In this document: positions 17,008 to 24,694 of the stretch, piece by piece
How the letters are laid out: the number at the start of each line of letters is the position of its first letter
Numbering within the stretch: the stretch's first letter is position 1
Assembly: GCA_016217545.1 (NCBI GenBank)
Contig: JACRHT010000012.1
Location: 1,054,001-1,118,000 of the forward strand
Direction of reading: 5' to 3'
Length of the DNA: 64,000 nt
Source of the DNA: Opitutia bacterium
Lineage (GTDB): Bacteria; Verrucomicrobiota; Verrucomicrobiia; Opitutales; Opitutaceae
The notes under the pieces: model-generated
Databases searched by the model: none
What the model saw: only the letters and a program-made list of their open reading frames with translations
What the model was told of the DNA's origin: nothing
Position numbers and translations under genes: made by a program

Positions 17008-18063
17008 CGGTTCGCCCCGGCAAAACCAACCGAGCTCCATCCAGCTGCGGAACCAGCTCTGCACCGTGGCGGCCCAATCTTCGCGCGGGCGCCGCGATTT
17101 CGGGATGCCGGCGGCGAGCGCGCGTTCAAGCGGCTGGCCGGCGCGGATGGCGGCGAGAATCTTGAAGGCGGCGGGCTCGAGGCGCTTGAAGTAGATTTTC
17201 CCGTGGTGACGGTGCACGGCGACGCGGCACGGTGCGCGGCGTGGGCGCTGGGCCTTGCTATCGGCGTGCACGCGTAGCGCGGTCGGCGCGTTCGAGGCGT
17301 CGCCGCGGAGGAGCGCCTCGCGCTTGCGGATGGCGATGAGGTAGTCGTCGACCGGATAGCGCAGCTCGAGCAGTTGCAGATAGGGCTGGAGCGAGAGGCG
17401 GAGTTTCGCGGGATCGGAGTCGAGCAGGTCGTCGACGGTGAACACGGGACGCGCGGCGCCGTCGTAGACTTCGACCTGCGCCCACTCGAAGCGCGCGATG
17501 TCTTCGCACAGCGCGGTGTGCGGCGCGGTCAGACGCGGCGTGCGGCGGATGAAGTCGGCGAGGCGCTGAGGCAGGTCGCGGAGCGTCCAGTATTTCGACG
17601 GGTGCTTCTGGAGGAACGCCTCGGCGAGGCGCATGAATTTCCGTTCGCCCAGCGCGGCGCGCAGGCCGGGGCAGTCCTCGTGCAGGCTGTCGAGCACGCG
17701 GAACCAATACATGCGGTTGTAGATTTCGAGACGCTCGAAGGCGGTGAGGCGGTCGTTCGGCTTGGCGATGGCGGCGACGGCGGACTTCGTGGCGCGGCCG
17801 TCGCGCAGGCGCGGCGCGGTGCGGTTGGCGCGTGTGAGCGGGTTCATCACGACGGCGAGCGTGGCGCGCTGGAGCGCGCGCAGCTCGGCGCGCGAGCGGG
17901 CGGAGAGGGTGGGACCGGTCTCCGACCGGCCTGCCTTGGTCGGCGGGCTCGCGGCGGGCTTTGAGCGGTCTGGCGCGGATGCGGCGAGAGGCGCGTGGCC
18001 GGCGAGATGCGGGGGTTTTTTCGGCCGGTCGGAGACCGGCCCTACTTTGGGCGCACGGGGCAT
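16990..18063 (-). CDS. bufC: BufC/HvfC-type partner protein (DUF2063 N-terminal domain)
   Basis: A 357-residue protein. From about residue 58 it reads as a BufC/HvfC family member (DUF2063): LRALQRATLAVVMNPL, RLTAFERLEIYNRMYWFRVLDSLHEDCPGL, then a second domain with FEWAQVEVYDGAARPVF and a C-terminal EPAAFKILAAIRAGQPLERAL winged-helix-like part. BufC-type proteins bind the MNIO enzyme and the precursor peptide and are needed for cysteine modification. The first about 55 residues are not conserved family sequence: they are encoded by two inverted REP hairpins (VGPVSDRP and GRSETGPT). The ATG lies 3 bp after the bufB stop, so the two are co-transcribed. An alternative Met at codon 73 would cut into the domain. 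Confidence 0.85.
   Translation of the reverse strand: MPRAPKVGPVSDRPKKPPHLAGHAPLAASAPDRSKPAASPPTKAGRSETGPTLSARSRAELRALQRATLAVVMNPLTRANRTAPRLRDGRATKSAVAAIAKPNDRLTAFERLEIYNRMYWFRVLDSLHEDCPGLRAALGERKFMRLAEAFLQKHPSKYWTLRDLPQRLADFIRRTPRLTAPHTALCEDIARFEWAQVEVYDGAARPVFTVDDLLDSDPAKLRLSLQPYLQLLELRYPVDDYLIAIRKREALLRGDASNAPTALRVHADSKAQRPRRAPCRVAVHRHHGKIYFKRLEPAAFKILAAIRAGQPLERALAAGIPKSRRPREDWAATVQSWFRSWMELGWFCRGEPSVRAR
17908..17930 (+). repeat. REP hairpin, class 1, inside the 5' part of bufC
   Basis: GGTGGGA followed by CCGGTC-TCC-GACCGG. It matches the class 1 REPs flanking the RAYT except that the foot is GTGG rather than GTAG. Read on the minus strand it encodes GRSETGPT of BufC. It pairs with the inverted copy at 18023-18045. 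Confidence 0.75.
18023..18045 (-). repeat. REP hairpin, class 1, at the start of bufC (inverted)
   Basis: GGCCGGTC-GGA-GACCGGCC followed by CTAC, identical in its core to the right-flank RAYT REP at 6204-6226. It encodes VGPVSDRP near the N-terminus of BufC. Confidence 0.8.
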
Positions 18064-18066
18064 GAG

Positions 18067-18951
18067 TTACTTTCGCGGCGCGCCCAGCGGTCGCGCCCTA
18101 CCTCTGCTTTGCGCGGCGCGGGCTTCGGCGATGTAGGCGTTGGCCTTCAGGGCTTCGTCGTGCACTTCCTGGAAGGAGGGAATCTTGTCGTCCCACTCGA
18201 GCAGCGTGGCGGTGACGCCGCAGAGTTTGGTGGCGTGCGCATACATTTTCCACACCGGGTCGAGCACGGGATGGTCGTGGGTATCGAGGATGTATTTCTC
18301 GAACTTCGTGTGACCGGCGACGTGCATCTGCGCGACGCGGTGGTGCGGGATGTTGTTCAGGTAATCGTAGGGGTCGAAGCTGTGGTTCTTCGACGAGACG
18401 TAGATGTTGTTTACGTCGAGCAGGATTCCGCAATCGGCGCGCTCGACGACCTCGGTGAGGAATTCCCACTCGGTCATCTCGGAGGCGTGGAACTCGGTGT
18501 AGGAGCTGACGTTTTCGACGGCGACGGGCAGTTCGAGGTAGTCGCGCGTGTAGCGGATGTTGGCGGCGACGTGCTTGGCGGCGGCGATGGTGTAGGGCAT
18601 CGGCAGCAGATCGTGCGAGACGGTGCCGTCGACGCTGCCCCAGCAGAGGTGATCGGAAATCCAGGGCGTCTTCGTGCGCTTGGTGAGCGCCTTGAGTTTC
18701 TTCAGGTGGTCGCGATTCGGGAAGTCGGTCGAGCCGAGGTAGAGCGACACGCCGTGCTGGACGACTTTGTATTGGGCGAGGATGCGATCGAGGACCTCGA
18801 GCGGGCGGCCGCCGTCGACCATGAACGTCTCGGAGATGATCTCGAACCAGTCGACGGTCGGTTTCTCCGAGAGGATGTGGTCGTAGTGCGGGACGCGCAG
18901 GCCGATGCCGATGCCGTAGTCGGTGTAGCCGTTGAATGGGTTGGCGGGCAT
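18067..18951 (-). CDS. bufB: BufB/HvfB-type multinuclear non-heme iron oxygenase (MNIO, DUF692)
   Basis: A 294-residue DUF692 TIM-barrel enzyme. The start at MPANPFNGYTDYG is where the family begins; a longer in-frame GTG form would translate hairpin sequence. Metal-ligand and family motifs are all present: GIGLRVPHYDHIL, FEIISETFM, HGVSLYLGSTD, ISDHLCWG, VENVSSY, ILLDVNNIYVSS, MHVAGH and DTHDHPV. In characterised relatives (MbnB, TglH, HvfB, BufB) two or three iron ions oxidise peptide cysteines to oxazolone/thioamide or thiooxazole groups that bind metal, mostly copper. It lies between the Cys-rich precursor and bufC. The last residues (GRARPLGAPRK) are encoded by a REP hairpin and look like a recent extension. 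Confidence 0.92.
   Translation of the reverse strand: MPANPFNGYTDYGIGIGLRVPHYDHILSEKPTVDWFEIISETFMVDGGRPLEVLDRILAQYKVVQHGVSLYLGSTDFPNRDHLKKLKALTKRTKTPWISDHLCWGSVDGTVSHDLLPMPYTIAAAKHVAANIRYTRDYLELPVAVENVSSYTEFHASEMTEWEFLTEVVERADCGILLDVNNIYVSSKNHSFDPYDYLNNIPHHRVAQMHVAGHTKFEKYILDTHDHPVLDPVWKMYAHATKLCGVTATLLEWDDKIPSFQEVHDEALKANAYIAEARAAQSRGRARPLGAPRK
18077..18102 (-). repeat. REP hairpin, class 2, in the 3' end of bufB
   Basis: GGCGCG, loop CCCAGCGGT, CGCGCC, then CTACC, so the reverse strand starts GGTAG. The same layout, with stem GGCGGG/CCCGCC and the same nine-base loop, occurs at 45559-45584. Confidence 0.75.
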
Positions 18952-19026
18952 GGAGAGCGGGCTTGGCGCTGCGCCCGGAGCGTGGCGCGGGGGCAGGGCG
19001 AAGCAAACCTTCCGAAGAAACAGAGA

Positions 19027-19044
19027 CCGACGCGTGGGCGTCGG
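19027..19044 (-). other. hairpin in the bufA-bufB spacer
   Basis: Seven-base stem CCGACGC/GCGTCGG with loop GTGG, followed on the minus strand by TCTCTGTTTCTT. It could attenuate read-through into bufB or protect a processed mRNA end. It is secondary to the better terminator at 19065-19091. Confidence 0.35.
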
Positions 19045-19064
19045 CCTCCGTGAACACACACACT

Positions 19065-19091
19065 AAAAAAGCCGGATCAGATCCACCCGGC
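19065..19091 (-). terminator. rho-independent terminator between bufferin precursor and bufB
   Basis: On the minus strand, 10 bp after the precursor stop codon, GCCGG...CCGGC forms a bulged stem closed by a GGAT/ATCC inner part, directly followed by TTTTTT. The arrangement implies that most transcripts carry only the precursor and fewer read through to bufB and bufC. Confidence 0.7.
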
Positions 19092-19101
19092 GCGGCGCGG
19101 C

Positions 19102-19404
19102 TTACTTGGCCGGCTCGGACTTCTTGTCGTCCTTCTTATCGTCCTTGGCCTTGCAGCCATCCTTACCCTTGCAGCCGTCCTTACCTTTGCAGCCGTCCTT
19201 GCCTTTGCAGGACTCCTTGCCCTTGCAGCCGTCTTTACCCTTACAGCCGTCCTTGCCCTTGCAGGAGTCTTTGCCCTTTTCGTCGCCGACGATCTGGGTG
19301 CCGGCGTTGACGTTGGTGGAAGCGGAGGCCTTCAGGGCGAGGGCTCCGGCGTAGAGGCCGGCGATGGCGGCGGCGGCGATGATGGTGCGGGTGGATTTGT
19401 TCAT
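19102..19404 (-). CDS. bufferin-type Cys-rich RiPP metallophore precursor (seven CKGKDG-like hexapeptides)
   Basis: A 100-residue secreted peptide. Residues 7-29 are a hydrophobic signal (IIAAAAIAGLYAGALAL, likely cut after ASA). After a short linker, residues 46-87 are seven perfect hexads of the form (D/E)(G/S)CKGK, with cysteines at 48, 54, 60, 66, 72, 78 and 84, each exactly six residues apart. The tail is Lys/Asp-rich. The next genes are an MNIO enzyme and a BufC partner, which in characterised clusters convert such cysteines into metal-binding heterocycles; products are exported to the periplasm and buffer copper. The CKG pattern resembles the low-complexity BufA2-like bufferins more than the four-Cys DUF2282 type. 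Reading frames that begin further upstream (to 19758) are not credible. Confidence 0.85.
   Translation of the reverse strand: MNKSTRTIIAAAAIAGLYAGALALKASASTNVNAGTQIVGDEKGKDSCKGKDGCKGKDGCKGKESCKGKDGCKGKDGCKGKDGCKAKDDKKDDKKSEPAK
19150..19275 (-). repeat. 18-bp tandem repeat coding for the hexapeptides
   Basis: Seven 18-bp units encode the (D/E)(G/S)CKGK hexads. Units differ mainly at third positions (for example TTACCCTTGCAGCCGTCC versus TTGCCTTTGCAGGACTCC on the plus strand), so the protein repeat is kept although the DNA has diverged. It is too short and in-frame to be a CRISPR array. Confidence 0.85.
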
Positions 19405-19437
19405 GTCAGTGATACGGGGGTTGATTTCAGGAGCGTC

Positions 19438-19452
19438 GCGGCACTGTGCCGC
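19438..19452. promoter_or_regulatory. perfect palindrome upstream of the bufferin precursor (candidate operator)
   Basis: GCGGCAC-T-GTGCCGC, 15 bp, centred about 41 bp upstream of the precursor start codon. It is a perfect dyad in the only spacer of the operon and might bind a metal-responsive regulator. No such regulator gene is adjacent. Confidence 0.4.
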
Positions 19453-19645
19453 AGCGTTCGGGAAAGACGTGGAGTATGGCGGGTGGGAGCTGGGAGGTCG
19501 GAAGATATTCCCGAAAATTACGGCGGGGGTCCGGGAATGGACGCATCGAGGCCCCGCGCGGGGCGCAGGCCGAGGGCTTTGCGACCAAGCGCTGGATTGG
19601 GGCGAGGAGCTTCGCGGGTGTGGCGACGTGGCCGGTGGGGCCGGG

Positions 19646-21325
19646 TCAACGGCTGGCGCTCTGTGCCACGAAAGGCGGTGCGGGGGCGGGCCCGATGAGC
19701 GGGAGCACGACGATGAACCGTGTGCCTTCGCCAAGCTGGCTTTCGCAGCGGACTTCACCTCCGAGCGCGGCGGTCACCTGTTTCACGATCCACAGACCGA
19801 TGCCGATGCTCTTTTCGCCGCCGGTGGGGCGGGCGGGGCCGCGGGCGAATTTCCGGAAGAGCAGCTCGATATCGCGCGGCGCGAGGCCGGGGCCTTGGTC
19901 GGCGACCGCGATCGTCGCCTTGCCGGCTTCGGCCTGAAGGGTGAGGTGGATGATGCGGCCGGGCGGCGAGTATTTGACGGCGTTGGAAAGGAGGTTGTCG
20001 ACGACCTGCCGGAGCGCGCCTTCGTCGGTCACGACGAAGACGGGCTGTGAGGGCGGAAGGTAGCGAAGCTGGAGTGCCTTGGCGCCCGCCGTTTCGAGGA
20101 AGGCGTCGCGGGCCTGCGCGAGGGTGCGGGTGAGATCGATCGAGGTGAAGCGCAGGCGTCGGTGGCCGGACTCGATGACGTCGGCGTCCATGAGGTCGTC
20201 GATGAGGCGGGTCATGTTGGCGGCGTTGAAGCGCAGGCCGTCGACCACGGAGGCTTGTTCGCGCGAGAGGCCGCCGACGTGCAGGAGGTTCGCGCCCATG
20301 ACGAAGGAGGCGAGCGGATTGCGGAGATCGTGCGCGAGCATGCGCATGAGTTCCGATTTCTCCTCGCTGGCGGCGGCGAGGCGGTCGCGCACCTCTTCGA
20401 GTTGTTGCTGAATGCGGCGGCGTTCCGCGAGTTCGCGGGCGAGGCGGCGGCGCTGGAGGAAGAACAGCAGGGCCAGGGCGGTGAGGAACGCGGCCCACGC
20501 GAAGGCCGCGCGGAAGGCCATGAGCCACCAGCGGTCCTGGGCGTAGTCGACGGAGAGCCAGCGGTCGCGGATGCGGCGGTGCTCTGCGGGCGTGATCGAG
20601 GCGAGGGCCTTGTCGATGATCGAGGAGAGCAGGGGGTGGCGTCGGGTGGTGGCGAGGTAGACGTCGGCGTTTTCGTCGTAGATGACGCCGATGTTCACGT
20701 TGGAAAGTCCGTCCGCCTTGATGGCGTGCATGGCGACGAGGGCATCGACCATGGCGGCGTCGACCTGTCCGCGGGCCACGGCGCGGATGGCATCGCGCAT
20801 GTTGTCGAAGCCGACGATCTGCGCTCCGGGGGCGCGGGCGATCGGCGGGCTGGAGCGCGACATGCCGACGCGCAAGCCGTCGAGCTGGCGCATGTCGACG
20901 AGCACGGGCGAGTGCACGCGGGTGACGATGACGTCGGGGGAAAAGAGGAACGGCTGGCCGAAGAGCAGGCTGCGCTCGCGCGCGGACGTGCGGCCGATCC
21001 CCGCCACGATGTCGAGACGACCGTCCTCGGCGCGGGTGAAGATATCGGACCACACGCGATCGGCGGTGTGCTCGAAGCGCAGCCCGGTGCGCTCGGCGAT
21101 GAGCGCGAGGTAGTCGACGTTCAAGCCGGAGGCTTCGCCGCGGCTGTCGCGGACAAAATACGGCGCGGCGCCGTCAAGATGGCCGACGCGGACGACGGGG
21201 TATTGGGCGATCCACGCCTGCTCGGCGGGGGAGAGGAGGATGCCGGCGGATGGCGCGGCCAAGCACGGCGTCGAAGCGATGAGACAGAACAGGAGTGCGC
21301 ACAGGCGCTCGAACGGAGTTTTCAC
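19646..21325 (-). CDS. sensor histidine kinase with periplasmic solute-binding (SBP_bac_3) domain
   Basis: About 559 residues from a GTG start (MKTPFERLCALLFCLIASTP signal peptide). A periplasmic amino-acid-binding-protein-like domain follows (VRVGHLDGAAPYFVRD, LDIVAGIGRTSARERSLLF, then ATTRRHPLLSSIIDKALASI). Then come one membrane helix (FRAAFAWAAFLTALALLFFL), a coiled coil, a HisKA motif LAHDLRNPLASF and an HATPase domain (ADQGPGLAP, SIGIGLWIVKQV). It ends without a receiver and no response regulator gene is next to it. It is the gene directly upstream of the bufferin precursor on the same strand, 241 bp away. The sensed ligand is unknown. Confidence 0.9.
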   Translation of the reverse strand: MKTPFERLCALLFCLIASTPCLAAPSAGILLSPAEQAWIAQYPVVRVGHLDGAAPYFVRDSRGEASGLNVDYLALIAERTGLRFEHTADRVWSDIFTRAEDGRLDIVAGIGRTSARERSLLFGQPFLFSPDVIVTRVHSPVLVDMRQLDGLRVGMSRSSPPIARAPGAQIVGFDNMRDAIRAVARGQVDAAMVDALVAMHAIKADGLSNVNIGVIYDENADVYLATTRRHPLLSSIIDKALASITPAEHRRIRDRWLSVDYAQDRWWLMAFRAAFAWAAFLTALALLFFLQRRRLARELAERRRIQQQLEEVRDRLAAASEEKSELMRMLAHDLRNPLASFVMGANLLHVGGLSREQASVVDGLRFNAANMTRLIDDLMDADVIESGHRRLRFTSIDLTRTLAQARDAFLETAGAKALQLRYLPPSQPVFVVTDEGALRQVVDNLLSNAVKYSPPGRIIHLTLQAEAGKATIAVADQGPGLAPRDIELLFRKFARGPARPTGGEKSIGIGLWIVKQVTAALGGEVRCESQLGEGTRFIVVLPLIGPAPAPPFVAQSASR

Positions 21326-21518
21326 CGGTCGGGAAGGGGGAGGAGAGGGTGACCGAGGGGGCGAAAGAAGGCGACTGGTTCTCCGCGGTGACGCGTGCAG
21401 CGTCGACTTGGGCGGAAGGAGACCCACTGGGCCGCGGACAAGAGCGTGCCTTCTCAGTAGAGGATACGCTTTTCGGCGGTCAGGAGTGACAGGAAAAACG
21501 CGGCTGGGCCCGCCGCGG

Positions 21519-21555
21519 AAAAGAAAACGGCCCTGTCCGTCGAGGGCAGGGCCGT
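21519..21555 (-). terminator. rho-independent terminator of the TonB-dependent receptor gene
   Basis: On the minus strand ACGGCCCTG...CAGGGCCGT forms a perfect 9-bp stem followed by TTTTCTTTT, beginning 28 bp after the receptor stop codon. Confidence 0.85.
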
Positions 21556-21582
21556 GAGAGGATTCAGGTTTTCACCCGAAGA

Positions 21583-24531
21583 TTAGAATTCCTTGCGCAG
21601 CTGGACGTAGACGAAGCGGCCGACGTTGTTGTGGACGCGCGTGTCGTAGCTGTCGTTGAACGCACCTGCGGCGAACGGAGCGAGCTTGTCGAAGAGGTTC
21701 GTCGCACCGACGGTGACATCGAGCCCCTTGAGGAACAGATTGTCGCTCTTGAAACTGTAGGTGGTTTGGAGATCGAACGACTTCCAGGCGGCGATGCGGC
21801 GGTAGCCTCCGACCTTGGGCTCGACCGAGGCCGGGGCCGCGAGGAAGGCGGCGTAGGCGGGATCGGTGAGCGGGGTCTTGGCATCGAAGAACGCCTTCAT
21901 CTTCGGGGAGAGGACGAAGAGCGGGTCATCCTGATAGGAGTGGATGTAGTTGAACGTCAGGTTGGTCGTCCAGTTCTGCCACTGCCAGTTGACGCCGAAG
22001 TTGCCCTTCCAGCGCGGGATCGAGCCGGGGGAGATCGGGTCGCCGGAGGTGCTCACGAATTTGCCGAGATAGCTTTCCTTCGGCAGGCCCGGGGCGGACG
22101 TCTGGTCGAAGGTCAGCATTTGGTTGGCCGCGGCGGTGAACTTGAAGCGGCCCCAGTCCTGCGTGGTGTGCACGTAGGTGGCGGTGTATTCGAGGCCCTC
22201 GACCTTGCGGGACGCGATGTTGAGGTAGTCGGAGAGCACCGCGCCGCGACCGTCGGCGCCGAAGTTGCCGTTGCTGTTGAGGCGGCCGTTGGCGGAGCGG
22301 CGGATGAGGTTCGCGTAGGGAGCGTTCGGGTTGATGGTCGACGCGTCGCCCGGCTTGAAGCCGGGGCCTTGGCCGGCCGCGTTGGCGGCGAGGATGGCCT
22401 TGGCGTTGTTGGCGATGATGCCGGAGACTTCGATGGCGTAGAAGTCGACCGAGAAGTTGAAGCCCTTCAGGAGATTGCGGGGCGTGCCGACGATGCCGAA
22501 GGAGTGAGCTTCGGAGGTGGCGGGCTTCAGGTCCGGGTTGGTCTTGATGACGATCGTGGTCTGCGCCGTGTAAGGGAAGCCGAGCGGGTCGACGATGCTC
22601 GGATTGCTGGTGCCCGGGGTGCCGAAGATGAGGCCGGCGGCCGGCGCGAGGAAGCCCTTGCTCCAGCTGGTGCGGACGAGCCAGTCGTTCGTCGGGGCCC
22701 AGTGGAGATTCACGCTGGGGTTGACCTTGGAGAACTCGGGGCGGCGCTCGCGAGGATTGTCGCTGCTGACCTCCTGGGTCTCATGACGCGCGAGGGCGCC
22801 GAGCGTGAGGCTGTGGATGAAGGGGCGGCGGTTGTTGGCGCCGACGATGGGCACTTTGACTTCCGCGAAGTAGGACTTGCTGTCGGCCTTGGAGAAGGAG
22901 TCCGAGAACGAGTTCAGGCCGAGCACGCTGCCGGAGGCGTAGAGGTCATCCGGATCGAATTTGATCTTGGTGCTGTAGGTTTCGTAGCCGGCCGCGACGC
23001 CGACGTCGCCGCCGGGCAGCTCGAATAGGGAGCCGGTGACGCGGAAATCGTAGAAGCGATTGCGGGTGTAGGTGGTCTGACGGGCGTGGATCTCGGAATC
23101 CTTGAGCGCTTGCGCGTTGTCCCACGTGTAGGTTTGGCCGCCGATGGTGGCGGTGCCCTTGGAGAAGGCCGGGGCGAACGGATTGAAGCGACCCGCGGCG
23201 ACTTCCTCGTCGAGGAGCGGGAGCGAGGGGACGCCGGCGTCGATTTGCTCGAAGTCTTCGCGCTCGGTGGTCATCGCAGCTTCCCAGTTCCACTTGTCGT
23301 TAATCTGGCCGCGGAGGCCGACCTGCCAACGGTAGTCCGTGTAGGTCTGCTCGTTGGTGCGGTTGCCCAGCTCGACGGAGCGATAGCGGAAGAAATCGCC
23401 GTTCGCGGGGTTGAGGATGCCCTGATTGTAGGGGCCGAAGGACGTGAGGCTGCCGACGGAGGGGCCGGCGGGATCCTCGTCGAGGGCGAACGGCGCGGGA
23501 GCGAGGCCGTTGAGCGTCAGGAGGCGCGAATACAGCATGCTACCGAAGAGCTTCAGCTTGTCGCCCGCGATGTCGTGGTCGATCTGGACCATGAAGGAAT
23601 TGCGGTCCTGGCCAGGGGCGGACGGCGAGTAGTTGCGGAAGTTGAACAGCTGGTTGGAGCTGAAGCCGTTCGTGTCCATCGAGATGTAGTCAGCCGGCGT
23701 GGGGGTGGCATTCGTCGGGAAGTCCGGACGCAGAATCTTCGGCGCGCCGCCGAGCGAGATGACGCCCGGGAAGGTGGGCGAACCGCCGTTGGTGCCGCCG
23801 CGCGGACGGTTGTCCGACTGGGCGCTGTTCGGGCGCTCGTTCGCGTAGATGGTGCTGTTGTGGAACATCGAGCCGGTGACGATGATGCTCGTCTTGTCGT
23901 TGGCCACGCCGGTGGCGAACGAGACCTGGTAGGTCTCGCGACCGCCCGGGGTGCGCGTGGCGGCGCCGGCGGAGATATCGAGCACGGAGCCGTTGTAGTT
24001 CTTCTTGAGGATGATGTTCACCGCGCCGCCGATGGCCGCGGAGCCGTAGATGACGCCCGCGCCGTCGCGGAGCACTTCGACGCGCTCGATGGCTTCGATG
24101 GGGAGCAGCTGGATGTTGGAGAACTGGAGCGTCACGCGCCCATCGACCAACACGAGCGTCTGACCGGCGCCGAGGCCGCGGAGGCTGACGGCGGTCGCGC
24201 CGCTGCCGCCGTTGGAGTCGTTTTCAGTCGCGCCCGGATTGCCGATGAACGACGGGAGGCTGCGCAGCGCCTGGATGGGCGTGAACGCGCCGGTCGCGCG
24301 AATGTCGGCTTCGGTGAAAACGGCCACCGGCCCGATGGGTTCGGAGCTGGCCTGCGGGATGAACGAGCCGGTGACGACGAACTTATCGAGCTTCAACGGC
24401 TCGTCCTGTTTGGTGGCGTTGCCGGTGGAGGTTCCCGTCTGGCCGAAGGCCAGGGCGGGGAGCGCCAGCAGTGCGGACAGGCGCAGGCCGAGAAGGCGCG
24501 CGCGGGCCGCATGCGATTTGCATGGTTTCAT
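21583..24531 (-). CDS. TonB-dependent outer-membrane receptor
   Basis: A 982-residue outer-membrane transporter. Signal peptide (LLGLRLSALLALPALAFGQ), then a TonB-box-like LKLDKFVVTGS, a plug domain (PIQALRSLPSFIGN, AVSLRGLGAGQTLVLVDG, IERVEVLRDGAGVIYGSAAI, GGAVNIILKKNYNG) and a long beta barrel ending in FVYVQLRKEF with the terminal aromatic residue needed for insertion. It takes up a large or scarce ligand using TonB energy; specificity cannot be told from sequence. The start was taken at the second Met, three codons inside the first. A LytS/LytTR pair sits just upstream on the same strand and may control it. It has its own terminator downstream. Confidence 0.93.
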   Translation of the reverse strand: MKPCKSHAARARLLGLRLSALLALPALAFGQTGTSTGNATKQDEPLKLDKFVVTGSFIPQASSEPIGPVAVFTEADIRATGAFTPIQALRSLPSFIGNPGATENDSNGGSGATAVSLRGLGAGQTLVLVDGRVTLQFSNIQLLPIEAIERVEVLRDGAGVIYGSAAIGGAVNIILKKNYNGSVLDISAGAATRTPGGRETYQVSFATGVANDKTSIIVTGSMFHNSTIYANERPNSAQSDNRPRGGTNGGSPTFPGVISLGGAPKILRPDFPTNATPTPADYISMDTNGFSSNQLFNFRNYSPSAPGQDRNSFMVQIDHDIAGDKLKLFGSMLYSRLLTLNGLAPAPFALDEDPAGPSVGSLTSFGPYNQGILNPANGDFFRYRSVELGNRTNEQTYTDYRWQVGLRGQINDKWNWEAAMTTEREDFEQIDAGVPSLPLLDEEVAAGRFNPFAPAFSKGTATIGGQTYTWDNAQALKDSEIHARQTTYTRNRFYDFRVTGSLFELPGGDVGVAAGYETYSTKIKFDPDDLYASGSVLGLNSFSDSFSKADSKSYFAEVKVPIVGANNRRPFIHSLTLGALARHETQEVSSDNPRERRPEFSKVNPSVNLHWAPTNDWLVRTSWSKGFLAPAAGLIFGTPGTSNPSIVDPLGFPYTAQTTIVIKTNPDLKPATSEAHSFGIVGTPRNLLKGFNFSVDFYAIEVSGIIANNAKAILAANAAGQGPGFKPGDASTINPNAPYANLIRRSANGRLNSNGNFGADGRGAVLSDYLNIASRKVEGLEYTATYVHTTQDWGRFKFTAAANQMLTFDQTSAPGLPKESYLGKFVSTSGDPISPGSIPRWKGNFGVNWQWQNWTTNLTFNYIHSYQDDPLFVLSPKMKAFFDAKTPLTDPAYAAFLAAPASVEPKVGGYRRIAAWKSFDLQTTYSFKSDNLFLKGLDVTVGATNLFDKLAPFAAGAFNDSYDTRVHNNVGRFVYVQLRKEF

Positions 24532-24694
24532 TTGGATCATGGGTTTGATCGGGTGTTAGTGTGTCGCGGCGCCCCCGACTGACGGAGGCCCGCAGGGTGG
24601 TCCCTTTGCTGGAGCGAAGGGAAATTCGCTCAATGGCACGGCGATACGGCGCGGGTTGACGGGACAACCTGCGCGGCCGCACGACGAAAGGGAC

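Noticed and set aside
19150-19275. Possible CRISPR array (18-bp tandem units)
   Set aside because: No spacers; units are contiguous, in frame and encode hexapeptides.
19405-19758. Longer form of the bufferin precursor
   Set aside because: The extension is Ser/Pro/His-rich with no signal and overlaps the kinase 3' end; the Met at 19404 starts a proper signal peptide.
23086-24582. Plus-strand frame antisense to the TonB receptor
   Set aside because: Low-complexity mirror of the receptor gene; no recognisable motifs.
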